This document shows, in pieces, positions 1 to 8,748 of a DNA stretch of 64,000 nt. The stretch covers positions 45,789 through 109,788 of the forward strand of contig JAZRKE010000032.1 of the NCBI GenBank assembly GCA_045646145.1, written 5' to 3'. Within the stretch, counting starts at the first letter, position 1. The number at the start of each line of letters is the position of its first letter. The position numbers and the translations under genes were made by a program. The DNA is from SIG565 sp045646145. GTDB taxonomy: Bacteria; Bacillota; Clostridia; Oscillospirales; Acutalibacteraceae. The notes under the pieces are model-generated. The model did no database searches. It worked only from the letters and a program-made list of their open reading frames with translations, and was not told the origin of the DNA.

Positions 1-1
1 G

Positions 2-1489
2 CTCCCTGTTTTAGCAGAGCAAGCAGGCTGGTTTTTGGAAAGAGGAATTTACGCAGACGGGCTTAACACTGAAAAGAAATGGGAGTTTACACCGTTAGCC
101 CATGTCGGCGACATTGTTCGTGCGGGCGAATACATCGGAACCGTTCCCGAAGGTCCGTTTACACATAAAATTTTTGTTCCCTTTTATCTGCTTGGAAACT
201 ATACGGTAAAATCCATTGCCGAAAAGGGTGAATATACCGTTAAAGAAACTATTGCGGTGGTAACTGATGAGCGAGGCCGTGAAATTCCCGTATCTATGTC
301 ATTTAAGTGGCCTGTTAAACGTGCAATAAAATGCTATAGCGAGAGACTGGCACCTGCCGAAACCATGGAAACCAAGGTTCGTCTTATCGACTCTTTCTTC
401 CCTGTAGCAAAAGGCGGCACCTATTGCACTCCCGGACCGTTTGGCGCAGGTAAAACGGTACTACAGCATACCACATCAAAATATGCGGATGTAGATATCG
501 TTATTATCGCCGCCTGCGGTGAGCGTGCCGGTGAAGTTGTTGAAACGCTCACTGAGTTCCCCGAGCTAACAGATCCCAAAACCGGCCGTTCGCTTATGGA
601 ACGAACCATTATTATATGTAATACTTCTTCTATGCCTGTTGCATCCCGTGAAGCTTCGGTTTACACCGCAGTAACACTTGCTGAGTATTATCGACAGATG
701 GGACTTCATGTTCTTATGCTGGCAGACTCAACATCACGTTGGGCGCAGGCAATGCGTGAAATGTCAGGCAGGCTTGAAGAAATCCCCGGTGAAGAAGCTT
801 TCCCTGCATACTTGGAATCTTATATTGCAGCCTTTTATGAAAGAGCAGGTTATGTCCGCTTGCCTGATGGCAGTACCGGTTCTGTTACTATCGGAGGCAC
901 GGTATCCCCTGCCGGCGGCAACTTTGAAGAACCGGTAACACAGGCGACCTTAAAGGTTGTAGGTGCTTTCCACGGCCTTTCCCGTGAGCGTTCGGATGCA
1001 AGAAAGTATCCTGCCATTGACCCGCTTATCTCTTGGTCAAAATATAACAGTGTTATTGACAGTGAAAAGTTAGAATTTTGTAAAAGCATTCTTCATCACG
1101 GAGATGAGATTGGATCTATGATGAAGGTTGTCGGTGAAGAAGGTACGACTCTTTCAGATTACATTACCTATTTAAAATCCGAAATGCTCGATGCCGTTTA
1201 TCTGCAACAGAACTCATTTGATTTGGTTGAGGCAAACTGTGGAAGATTGCGTCAACGCTATGTTACCGACAAACTGGTGTATGTTTTGGGCAGTAATTAC
1301 GCTGTTCAGAATAAAGACGATGCACGCATCTTCTTTAACCGTATGCGCCAGAAATTTATTGACTGGAATTATACCGAGTTTGAGAGTGAAGCGTTTAAAA
1401 AAGCCGAATCTGAGATTGATGAATTGTATCACAAAGGTGATGGCAAATTAGCCGCACCTGCCGAAAAACTATTAAAGGACGGTGAATGA
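2..1489 (+). CDS. ntpA: V-type ATP synthase/ATPase catalytic subunit A (5' truncated by window edge)
   Basis: This is the ATP-hydrolysing subunit of the V1 head. The reading frame is open from base 2, before the first start-like codon (TTG at 35), so the true start lies outside the window and roughly the first 100 residues are missing. The Walker A loop GPFGAGKT lies near 434-457, and typical A-subunit stretches follow (ADSTSRWAQAMRE, FPAYL). The stop overlaps the start of subunit B in ATGA, which indicates translational coupling. The downstream order B-D-I-K confirms the V-ATPase operon. The family assignment is firm; direction of operation (pump or synthase) cannot be read from the sequence. 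Confidence 0.97.
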   Translation, partial: LPVLAEQAGWFLERGIYADGLNTEKKWEFTPLAHVGDIVRAGEYIGTVPEGPFTHKIFVPFYLLGNYTVKSIAEKGEYTVKETIAVVTDERGREIPVSMSFKWPVKRAIKCYSERLAPAETMETKVRLIDSFFPVAKGGTYCTPGPFGAGKTVLQHTTSKYADVDIVIIAACGERAGEVVETLTEFPELTDPKTGRSLMERTIIICNTSSMPVASREASVYTAVTLAEYYRQMGLHVLMLADSTSRWAQAMREMSGRLEEIPGEEAFPAYLESYIAAFYERAGYVRLPDGSTGSVTIGGTVSPAGGNFEEPVTQATLKVVGAFHGLSRERSDARKYPAIDPLISWSKYNSVIDSEKLEFCKSILHHGDEIGSMMKVVGEEGTTLSDYITYLKSEMLDAVYLQQNSFDLVEANCGRLRQRYVTDKLVYVLGSNYAVQNKDDARIFFNRMRQKFIDWNYTEFESEAFKKAESEIDELYHKGDGKLAAPAEKLLKDGE

Positions 1490-2787
1490 GAGTGAACAAA
1501 GTATATAACCGAATAGAATCTATCACCGGTAATGTTATCACTGTCCGAGCAAACGGTGTTCAGTATAAGGAATTGGCACAGATCAATACGCGTTTCGGCA
1601 AATCTCTGGCTCAGGTTAATAAGATTGAAGGAGATATTGTGTCTCTGCAGGTCTTTGCCGGTGGTCAAGGTGTTTCCACAGGAGATGAAGTGCGCTTTTT
1701 AGGTCACGAAATGCGAGTATCGTTCAGTGAAGATTTGTTAGGACGTATATTTAACGGCTCAGGCGAACCGAGAGATAAAGGCCCTGCACTCACGGAAAAT
1801 ATGAAGCCCATCGGCGGCCCCTCGGTTAATCCTACCAAACGTATTCTTGCCAACCGAATGATGAGAACCAACATTCCTATGATCGATATGTTCAACACCT
1901 TGGTTGTTTCTCAGAAATTGCCCATTTTCTCCATTTCCGGAGAGCCGTACAACCAACTTCTTGCACGAATTGCAATGCAGGCAGAAGCTGACGTAATCGT
2001 TCTTGGCGGTATGGGTCTTAAATATGATGACTTCTTGTATTTTAAGGATGCACTTTCCAAAGGCGGTGCTTTAAGTAAAACCGTTATGTTTATCCACACT
2101 GCTTCCGATCCTACCGTTGAGTGTATGATGATTCCCGATATGGTATTGGCGGTGGCAGAGCAGTTTGCTCTTCAGAACAAAGACGTATTGGTACTCCTTA
2201 CCGATATGACCAACTTTGCTGATGCCATGAAGGAAATTGCTATTACGCAAGAACAAGTGCCGTCAAACCGTGGATATCCCGGCGATCTATATTCTCAACT
2301 TGCCGCCCGTTACGAAAAGGCAGTTGACTTTGCCGATTCCGGTTCAGTTACCGTTTTGGCGGTTACTACCATGCCCGGTGATGATGTAACTCACCCTGTT
2401 CCCGACAACACCGGATATATTACCGAAGGACAGTATTATCTTAAAGGCGGACGTATTGAACCGTTTGGCTCTCTTTCCCGACTCAAGCAAAACGTAAACG
2501 GCAAAACAAGAAAAGACCATAGAGCACTTATGGATGCAATGATACGTTTGTATTCTTCTTACAAGGAAACGCTTGAAAAGAAAAACATGGGCTTCTCCAT
2601 GAGCCGTTGGGACGAAAAATTGCTAAAATACGGTGAGCTTTTTGAAAGCCGTATGATGTCGCTGTCCGTTAATCTTTCGCTTGAAGATGCTCTTGACTTG
2701 GGATGGGAAATTTTAGCGGATTGCTTTGAGAAAGATGAAACCGGAATCAAGTCAGACCTTACTGATGAATTTTGGCCCAAAGGTTAA
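1486..2787 (+). CDS. ntpB: V-type ATPase subunit B
   Basis: This is the non-catalytic nucleotide-binding subunit of the V1 hexamer, 433 residues against about 460 usually. It has the alpha/beta barrel start, the region GEPYNQLLARIAMQAE corresponding to the degenerate P-loop of B subunits, and the conserved block TDMTNFADAMKEI. The ATG overlaps the stop of subunit A by four bases. The stop precedes the SD sequence of subunit D by a few bases, so the three V1 genes are tightly packed. Identification rests on full-length family resemblance and operon position. Confidence 0.97.
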   Translation: MRVNKVYNRIESITGNVITVRANGVQYKELAQINTRFGKSLAQVNKIEGDIVSLQVFAGGQGVSTGDEVRFLGHEMRVSFSEDLLGRIFNGSGEPRDKGPALTENMKPIGGPSVNPTKRILANRMMRTNIPMIDMFNTLVVSQKLPIFSISGEPYNQLLARIAMQAEADVIVLGGMGLKYDDFLYFKDALSKGGALSKTVMFIHTASDPTVECMMIPDMVLAVAEQFALQNKDVLVLLTDMTNFADAMKEIAITQEQVPSNRGYPGDLYSQLAARYEKAVDFADSGSVTVLAVTTMPGDDVTHPVPDNTGYITEGQYYLKGGRIEPFGSLSRLKQNVNGKTRKDHRALMDAMIRLYSSYKETLEKKNMGFSMSRWDEKLLKYGELFESRMMSLSVNLSLEDALDLGWEILADCFEKDETGIKSDLTDEFWPKG

Positions 2788-2801
2788 GGAGGGCTGTAGT
2801 T

Positions 2802-3434
2802 TTGGCAAAAATCAAACTAACTAAAAACGAGTTAAAGGTACAAAAGGACGCACTTAAAATGTACCGCAGATATTTGCCTACTCTGACACTGAAAAAGCAA
2901 CAACTCCAATCAGAGATTCGCACAATTGAAGCCAAGGCTAAGGCAGTGAGAAAAGAAAGAGAAAACCTTGAATTTGGGTTTAGAGAATGGATTGCTGTTT
3001 TTAGCGAAATGGATGCCTTCCCCGAAGGAATTATAACGGTTAGCAATATCCGCAAAGGAACGGGAAACATTGCCGGTGTTGATATTCCTACATTTGAAGG
3101 TGCGGATTTCAGGAGAGGTGATTATGATCTCTACGAAACACCTCTTTGGGTGGACATAGCCGCAAACCATATGGAGAAGGCAATGTCCCTCGATTTAGAG
3201 GCGGAAGTGTTGGATGAACAGGTTAGGCTGTTAGAGATTGAGTTACTTGCAACCTCTCAAAGAGTAAACCTGTTTGAAAAGGTTAAAATCCCCGAAACTG
3301 AGGAAAATATCAAAAAAATATCGATTTATATGGCAGACCAACAAGTTAGTGCCGTAGTGCGTTCAAAAATATCAAAGCACAAGATAGCCCTACGTAATGC
3401 TGTGGCTTCCGAAAAGGAGGTTTATTCATTATGA
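2802..3434 (+). CDS. ntpD: V-type ATPase subunit D (central stalk)
   Basis: This is the central rotor shaft that couples ATP hydrolysis in the A/B ring to the membrane ring. The protein is about 210 residues, predicted almost wholly helical with N- and C-terminal coiled-coil arms, and starts MAKIKLTKNEL, typical of the family. An open frame extends upstream to 2772 through the end of subunit B, but TTG at 2802 is chosen because AAGGAGG lies at 2785-2791 with good spacing and the family N-terminus begins there. Its stop overlaps the start of subunit I in ATGA. Confidence 0.95.
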   Translation: MAKIKLTKNELKVQKDALKMYRRYLPTLTLKKQQLQSEIRTIEAKAKAVRKERENLEFGFREWIAVFSEMDAFPEGIITVSNIRKGTGNIAGVDIPTFEGADFRRGDYDLYETPLWVDIAANHMEKAMSLDLEAEVLDEQVRLLEIELLATSQRVNLFEKVKIPETEENIKKISIYMADQQVSAVVRSKISKHKIALRNAVASEKEVYSL

Positions 3435-5353
3435 TAGTGCCTATGAAAAAAGTATCTCTTATCATCAGAGAAAACAAAAAAGATGAAACCCTGAAAAAGC
3501 TTCGCAAATTAGGAATTGTCCACATTGAGATAACGGAAGGTTCGGGTGAACGACTTGTAGAACTCGGGGATCAAATCGCTTTGCTCGAAAGTGCAGTTTT
3601 CACCATAGGAAAAAACAAAAATGCAGAACAAAAAGACGTGAGTGCTACAGAGGCTTTGTCCGTTGCAAATGAGATTGCATCCCTTGATGAAGAGAAAAAG
3701 CAATGTCAGGCTGAACGGATTGCTCTGAGTTCTGAGCTTGACCGTTTAAAAAGCTGGGGAGATATTAAGCCCGACAGCATAAGCGACTTGGAGGCAAAGG
3801 GAATCAGAGTATCCTTCTATGAGATGCCCAAGTCCGAGTATGAAGCGTTGCCCGACAGCGTTAAAACCGTAAAGCTTGATGCCAACAAATCGTCAGTCAA
3901 ATTCTTGTTGCTCCACGCCGATTCGGATGACGGCGATGAAGTCGTATCATCTTTGAACAGTTGCCGATTATTATTGCCGCAAATGTCTACCGACCAAATG
4001 AGGCAAAAGATTTCCGAATTAAACGCTCGAACCCAAGCGATAGATGCACAGGTTGCATCTTATATCTGTTATGCAAACAGCCTAAAAAGAGCAATAAAAG
4101 TCTTTGAAAAGGAAATAGAATTTGAAACTTACGCTACGGGTATGGCAGATGAAAACCTATCTTCCGATGGTGGTGGCGCGGTTTCTGTTGCTTATTTCAA
4201 GGGATATATCGAAGAAGAAAATCTTGATAGATTAAAGCAGACTGCTAAGGACAATTCGTGGGGACTTCTTGTGGAAGAGCCAAGCGAAGAGGATAACGTT
4301 CCCACCAAGCTTAAAAACAATAAGTTTGTAAGTCTTATTTATCCTCTGACCGACTTCTTAGGTACCGTTCCCGGATATTTTGAGTATGACATTTCCGGTT
4401 GGTTTTTAGCGTTTATACTCATATTCTTTGGCATTATTTTCGGTGATGGCGGATACGGATTGCTGATCTGTGCTGTTGCAGCGATCCCCATTATAAAATC
4501 GCTTATTACCAAAAAGCAGATTTCACCTATGTTTTTACTCGTAGGACTTTTCGGTCTGTCAACCGTTCTGTGGGGAACGCTTACCTGTACTTGGTTCGGT
4601 CTCTCTCCGGAGCAGTTACCCGAGTGGTTAAAGAGCTTATCCATACCGGTAATTTCAAACGTCTATGCCGATAAGCTTTGGAGCCTGCCTTGGACTCCTG
4701 ACGGTGTTGGGCTTACCACGGCTCAAAACTTGCAGATATTCTGCTTTTCGCTGGCTTTGATACAGCTCACTGTGGCTCATATAAAGGGCGCTGTAAGGAA
4801 CAAGGGTAGTATCAAAATGCTGGGTGATATCGGTTCAATATTACAGCTTTTAGGTATTTATTATTTAGTGCTGAGTTTAGTTGTAAATGCCGAGGTATTT
4901 AGCTTTGGACTCGTAATCGGCGGCGTTCCCGTAGGAACGGTGGCTATTGCACTGATAGGAATAGGATTTGTCCTGAGCTTCGTATTCTCAAACTATGAAG
5001 GAAGTATTATTAAATCCATACTTTCAAGTCTTACCAATATTGTATCGGTTTTGCTTGGTGTGGTAAATGTGTTCTCGGATATCGTTTCGTATATACGACT
5101 TTGGGCTGTCGGTCTTGCAGGAGCCGCAATATCCGCAACGGTAAACGAGCTCGCAGGACCATTACTCGGTAACTTCATGTTTATGATACTTGCTATTGTA
5201 CTGTTGGTGTTTGGACACGGACTGAATATGATACTCAATATTCTGTCGGTTATCGTTCACGGAATCAGACTTAACACCTTAGAGTTCTCCTCGCATTTAG
5301 ATATGTCGTGGAGTGGGCATAAATTTAAACCATTTAAAGAACAAATTGATTAA
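3431..5353 (+). CDS. ntpI: V-type ATPase subunit I (membrane stator/ion channel subunit)
   Basis: This is the V0 a-subunit homologue that forms the ion half-channels against the proteolipid ring. It has 640 residues: a long hydrophilic helical N-terminal half (about 1-300) and a C-terminal half with about seven membrane segments starting near residue 325. The conserved stretch DIVSYIRLWAVGLAGAAI contains the arginine expected to face the ring glutamate. An SD sequence AAAAGGAGG (3412-3420) precedes the ATG. Position between subunits D and K differs from the Enterococcus hirae order, where I precedes K near the start of the operon, but I-K adjacency is kept. Confidence 0.96.
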   Translation: MIVPMKKVSLIIRENKKDETLKKLRKLGIVHIEITEGSGERLVELGDQIALLESAVFTIGKNKNAEQKDVSATEALSVANEIASLDEEKKQCQAERIALSSELDRLKSWGDIKPDSISDLEAKGIRVSFYEMPKSEYEALPDSVKTVKLDANKSSVKFLLLHADSDDGDEVVSSLNSCRLLLPQMSTDQMRQKISELNARTQAIDAQVASYICYANSLKRAIKVFEKEIEFETYATGMADENLSSDGGGAVSVAYFKGYIEEENLDRLKQTAKDNSWGLLVEEPSEEDNVPTKLKNNKFVSLIYPLTDFLGTVPGYFEYDISGWFLAFILIFFGIIFGDGGYGLLICAVAAIPIIKSLITKKQISPMFLLVGLFGLSTVLWGTLTCTWFGLSPEQLPEWLKSLSIPVISNVYADKLWSLPWTPDGVGLTTAQNLQIFCFSLALIQLTVAHIKGAVRNKGSIKMLGDIGSILQLLGIYYLVLSLVVNAEVFSFGLVIGGVPVGTVAIALIGIGFVLSFVFSNYEGSIIKSILSSLTNIVSVLLGVVNVFSDIVSYIRLWAVGLAGAAISATVNELAGPLLGNFMFMILAIVLLVFGHGLNMILNILSVIVHGIRLNTLEFSSHLDMSWSGHKFKPFKEQID

Positions 5354-5366
5354 AAGGAGAATCATT

Positions 5367-5792
5367 ATGAATTTAGGATTACTTGGAACAGCATTGGCAA
5401 TGGGTATTGCCGCAATCGGTTCGGCTATCGGTATCGGTATTGCAGGTCAGGCATCAATCGGTGCTTGGAAAAAGTGCTATATGAGCAATAAGGCAGCACC
5501 TTTTATTCTTACTGTTTTCGCAGGTGCGCCTCTTACACAGACAATTTACGGCTTTCTTTTGATGCAACAGATGAAGGGTTCCTCTGCTGATCCTGCCTTT
5601 TTGCTCGGTCTTGGAATTGCATCAGGCGTTGCGATGGCATTTTCTGCTGTATTTCAGGGCAAAGCCGGTGCTGCAGGTGCAGATGCCTTAGCTGAAACAG
5701 GAAAAGGCTTCTCACAGTACATTACTGTTGTCGGTCTTTGCGAAACCGTTGCGTTGTTCGCACTTGTTTTCAGCATGGTAGCGTTAGGATAA
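5367..5792 (+). CDS. ntpK: V-type ATPase proteolipid subunit K
   Basis: This is the rotor ring subunit. The protein has 141 residues with two helical hairpins (four membrane segments), the duplicated form found in V-ATPases. The ATG at 5367 follows AAAAGGAGA; an open frame reaches 5313 but is only read-through of the ntpI end. The ring carboxylate is Glu126 in GLCETVAL. Thr57-Gln58 (APLTQT) and Gln97 (AVFQGK) match the positions of T64, Q65 and Q110 that coordinate sodium in the E. hirae ring, so sodium specificity is inferred. Only one base separates it from ktrB. Confidence 0.96.
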   Translation: MNLGLLGTALAMGIAAIGSAIGIGIAGQASIGAWKKCYMSNKAAPFILTVFAGAPLTQTIYGFLLMQQMKGSSADPAFLLGLGIASGVAMAFSAVFQGKAGAAGADALAETGKGFSQYITVVGLCETVALFALVFSMVALG

Positions 5793-5793
5793 T

Positions 5794-7152
5794 ATGAGAA
5801 AACAACGGCTTTGGGTATCAACAACACATATTATATTGTTGAGCTTTTTGATAGCAATATTGATAGGCGCATTATTACTCTCACTTCCTATAAGCTCTGC
5901 CAATGGGAAGGCAACACCTTTCTTGGATGCACTTTTTACGGCAACCACCTCCACCTGTGTTACAGGCTTGGTAGTAACGCCTACTGTTTCTTCTTGGAGT
6001 GTTTTCGGGCAGGTTGTTATTTTGATACTAATTCAAATCGGCGGTCTTGGCGTTATCACCATTATGTCGGGACTTATGATACTCCTGCACAAGAAAATGG
6101 GTATTGGCGACAGACTGTTATTACAGGATGCCTTCAATCTGAATTCTCTTTCGGGACTTGTTCGGTTTGTGAAAAGGGTTGTAGGCGGAACACTTGTCAT
6201 AGAAGGTATCGGTGCCCTGCTTTATATGACGGTGTTTATCCCTGAGTTGGGTTTAATGGGAATATGGATATCGGTGTTTACTTCTGTTTCAGCCTTTTGT
6301 AATGCTGGTATCGATATTATTGCCGAAAACAGTCTTTGCGATTATGCCCTTAATCCCATTGTCAATATCGTTACATGTGCCTTGATTGTTTTAGGCGGTA
6401 TCGGTTATATCGTTTGGTGGGATGTACTTCGGGTACTGAAACAAGCTAATAAGAAGAAAGTGAAATTTTTCAGAGATCTCACCCTGCACAGTAAAATCGC
6501 TATTACCGCAACCTTGCTTTTGATCTTTGTTGGTGCGGCTTTGATTTTTGCTTTTGAATACAACAATCCGCAAACGATAAAAGACTATACGTTGTTGCAG
6601 AAAGTAGAAGTATCCTTATTTCAGTCGGTTACAACAAGAACTGCTGGCTTTGCAACAGTACCGCAAGAAAACCTCACGAACGCTTCATCGGTGGTGTGCT
6701 TACTGTTGATGTTTATCGGCGGTTCACCCGTAGGTACAGCCGGCGGAATTAAAACGGTTACCTTTGCCGTGCTTATTGCCTCTGCATTCGCCTCTATTCG
6801 CAACAAGGAGGACACCGACCTCTTTGGCAGACGGCTCACAAAACAGGCGGTTAGCAAAGCAGTGGCCGTTACTTGTATGTCTTTTATTATTATGTTTGTT
6901 TCAACCGTTTTGCTTTCTGCAGTGACAGATGCAAATGCACTCGATATTGTTTATGAAACGGTCAGTGCAACGGCAACCGTAGGCCTTACAAGAAACCTTA
7001 CTGCCTCTCTTGATAGTATCGGTAAACTCATTATTATCATAACGATGTATCTTGGCAGAGTAGGCCCCATATCGTTAGCCGTTGCATTTAAACGAAGCAA
7101 AGATAATCAGAATATTGTAAGAAACCCGATTGAAGAAATAAGCGTGGGATAA
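5794..7152 (+). CDS. ktrB: Potassium uptake channel subunit KtrB (TrkH/Ktr family)
   Basis: This is the ion-translocating subunit of a Ktr system, driving K+ uptake, often Na+-dependent. The 452 residues form four M1-P-M2 repeats; the four filter loops with their glycines are visible as STCVTGLV, AFCNAGID, TTRTAGFAT and TATVGLTR. The gene starts one base after ntpK, so it belongs to the V-ATPase transcription unit. E. hirae likewise has a KtrB homologue (NtpJ) at the end of its sodium V-ATPase operon. The partner ktrA follows directly. Confidence 0.95.
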   Translation: MRKQRLWVSTTHIILLSFLIAILIGALLLSLPISSANGKATPFLDALFTATTSTCVTGLVVTPTVSSWSVFGQVVILILIQIGGLGVITIMSGLMILLHKKMGIGDRLLLQDAFNLNSLSGLVRFVKRVVGGTLVIEGIGALLYMTVFIPELGLMGIWISVFTSVSAFCNAGIDIIAENSLCDYALNPIVNIVTCALIVLGGIGYIVWWDVLRVLKQANKKKVKFFRDLTLHSKIAITATLLLIFVGAALIFAFEYNNPQTIKDYTLLQKVEVSLFQSVTTRTAGFATVPQENLTNASSVVCLLLMFIGGSPVGTAGGIKTVTFAVLIASAFASIRNKEDTDLFGRRLTKQAVSKAVAVTCMSFIIMFVSTVLLSAVTDANALDIVYETVSATATVGLTRNLTASLDSIGKLIIIITMYLGRVGPISLAVAFKRSKDNQNIVRNPIEEISVG

Positions 7153-7166
7153 GAAGGGATAATTTT

Positions 7167-7817
7167 ATGAGTATCAATAAAACCTATGCCGTATTAGGTC
7201 TCGGCAGATACGGAAGAGCTGTTGCAGAAGAGCTTGTAAAGAATGGTGCGGAGGTTTTGGCTGTTGATATTGATCAAAACAATGTCAATAACGCCATTGA
7301 AACAATTCCCGTATGCAAGTGTGCAGATATTACCGAGCCGGAGGCAATTAAAAGGCTTGGTATATCTAATATCGACGTTGTCATTGTTGCTATGGCAAGC
7401 AATCTTGAAGCAAGCGTTATGGCAGTAACACTTTGCAAAGAAGTGGGTGTTCAGACAGTTATCGTTAAATGCGGCAATGAAATGCATCAAAAGATTTTGA
7501 GCCGTGTCGGTGCGGATAAGGTGATTTTCCCCGAAAAAGAATCCGGAACAAGACTTGCGAAAAATCTGCTTACATCAGGCTTCTCTGAAATGATAGAACT
7601 TTCCGATGAAGTTTCTATGGTAGAAATCGACGTAAGAGATGAATGGGTTGGCAAAACGCTTATAGAACTGAGCTTGCGTAAAAAATATTCCATTAACGTA
7701 GTTGCAATACGAAGTGGAGACAAAATCAGTACAACCGTTGATCCTGCACTTCCTCTTGAAAAAGGAATGCAGCTTATCGTGATAGCAAACACATTAAAAC
7801 TCCAAAAATTGAAATAA
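7167..7817 (+). CDS. ktrA: Ktr/Trk system regulatory subunit KtrA (RCK domain)
   Basis: This is a cytoplasmic gating ring protein of 216 residues. Residues about 5-130 form an RCK_N Rossmann domain with GLGRYGRAVAEEL as nucleotide-binding loop and VDID as the acidic end of strand 2; residues about 135-216 form RCK_C. It binds ATP/ADP and c-di-AMP in characterized homologues and gates KtrB. It lies 14 bases after ktrB with its own SD (GAAGGG). Length is normal for KtrA and about half that of enteric TrkA, which has two RCK units. Confidence 0.95.
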   Translation: MSINKTYAVLGLGRYGRAVAEELVKNGAEVLAVDIDQNNVNNAIETIPVCKCADITEPEAIKRLGISNIDVVIVAMASNLEASVMAVTLCKEVGVQTVIVKCGNEMHQKILSRVGADKVIFPEKESGTRLAKNLLTSGFSEMIELSDEVSMVEIDVRDEWVGKTLIELSLRKKYSINVVAIRSGDKISTTVDPALPLEKGMQLIVIANTLKLQKLK

Positions 7818-7832
7818 TTTCGTGGTATTGAT

Positions 7833-8057
7833 ATGAAAGAACATAAGAAAAAACTGATTGCGCCAATTTTAGTAACTATTATTATGGTTCTATATTATGT
7901 TGTTTACTTTGGGTTTTTGATAGCGTTGATAGACGGCGTATGGAAATGGCTTTTAGGAATTATTCCGCTTGCTCTTTCTGCCGTCATGCTCAAAGTTTGC
8001 ATAGAAAGAATTAAAGAGATTAAGAAGGGTGAAGAAGATGATCTTAGTAAATACTGA
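7833..8057 (+). CDS. Small two-helix membrane protein, unknown function
   Basis: A 74-residue protein with a lysine-rich N-terminus (MKEHKKK), two hydrophobic segments at about residues 9-35 and 37-53, and a charged C-terminus. I do not recognise a family. It lies 15 bases after ktrA and its end overlaps the start of the YbjQ-like gene, so it is probably the penultimate gene of the same transcription unit. Coding support comes from spacing and overlap with neighbours. Confidence 0.7.
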   Translation: MKEHKKKLIAPILVTIIMVLYYVVYFGFLIALIDGVWKWLLGIIPLALSAVMLKVCIERIKEIKKGEEDDLSKY

Positions 8058-8352
8058 TTATATAAGCGGCAAGGAACTCGAAATGTTAGGTCTTGTAAAA
8101 GGAAGCACTATTCAATCAAAGCATATCGGAAAGGATATTTCCCAAAGCTTTAAGACCTTAGTTGGCGGAGAACTTAAGTCTTATAACGAAATGATGAACG
8201 AGGCTCGTGCTCTTGCCACCAAGAGAATGGTTGTAGAAGCCGAAGCCCTTGGCGCAGATGCCATTGTTAATATTCGCTATGCTTCATCTGCTATTATGCA
8301 GGGTGCAGCCGAAGTTATAGCATACGGAACAGCAGTTAAATTTGTTAAATAA
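8038..8352 (+). CDS. YbjQ/UPF0145 family protein
   Basis: A 104-residue protein of the YbjQ family, small oligomeric proteins of unclear role once linked to heavy metal binding. The family signature is visible in the C-terminal half: ALGADAIVNIRYASSAI followed by a glycine-containing strand ending in AYGTAVKF. GTG at 8029 is in frame, but ATG at 8038 is preferred because AAGGGTGA lies just upstream at a usable distance. It overlaps the preceding gene by 20 bases and is followed directly by a strong terminator, making it the last gene of the V-ATPase-Ktr unit. Confidence 0.85.
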   Translation: MILVNTDYISGKELEMLGLVKGSTIQSKHIGKDISQSFKTLVGGELKSYNEMMNEARALATKRMVVEAEALGADAIVNIRYASSAIMQGAAEVIAYGTAVKFVK

Positions 8353-8359
8353 AGTGCAG

Positions 8360-8384
8360 GCGTCGCAGAAATGCGGCGCTTTTT
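8360..8384 (+). terminator. Rho-independent terminator with GAAA tetraloop
   Basis: An 8-bp stem (8360-8367 with 8372-8379, one G-T pair) is closed by a GAAA loop and followed by TTTTT. It ends the V-ATPase/Ktr/YbjQ transcription unit. Two related hairpins occur at 59541-59568 and 61889-61916. Confidence 0.85.
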
Positions 8385-8463
8385 GCTTTTCACATCGAAA
8401 AACGCTGGACTTTTGAAAAGTGTTGTGGTATGTGTTTGTGTTGCAAAAGGAGGTGCAACTCAC

Positions 8464-8748
8464 ATGACAACACTTGAAGATCTGTACTACGGCAACATCA
8501 GTCCGCACGAAAGGTACATCAAGCGAGGAACAAGGGTGGATAAGCTCGTCAAGCTGATATGCAAAAACGAGGAAGAATTAAACTCTTCCCTCACAGAGAA
8601 ACAAAAAGAAACCTTTGAAAAGTTCAAAGACTGCACAAGCGAACTGTCAGGACTGACAGAGCGAGATGCATTTAGGGACGGCTTCATCCTTGCGGTGCGA
8701 ATAATGGTCGAAGCGATGAAAGGGTTAGAAACGGTGGAAGATATATGA
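8464..8748 (+). CDS. Small DUF6809-like accessory protein
   Basis: A 94-residue soluble protein beginning MTTLEDLYYGNISPHE. The ATG at 8464 follows AAAAGGAGGTG (8445-8455), an excellent SD; the open frame further upstream (from 8371) runs out of the terminator hairpin and is not used. The pattern of an N-terminal YYGNI.P.E segment, a central charged helix and a C-terminal helix containing FRDGFILAVRIMVE resembles small proteins (DUF6809 by memory) that are common in Firmicutes mobile elements. It overlaps the next gene by four bases (ATGA). Function is unknown. Confidence 0.75.
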   Translation: MTTLEDLYYGNISPHERYIKRGTRVDKLVKLICKNEEELNSSLTEKQKETFEKFKDCTSELSGLTERDAFRDGFILAVRIMVEAMKGLETVEDI

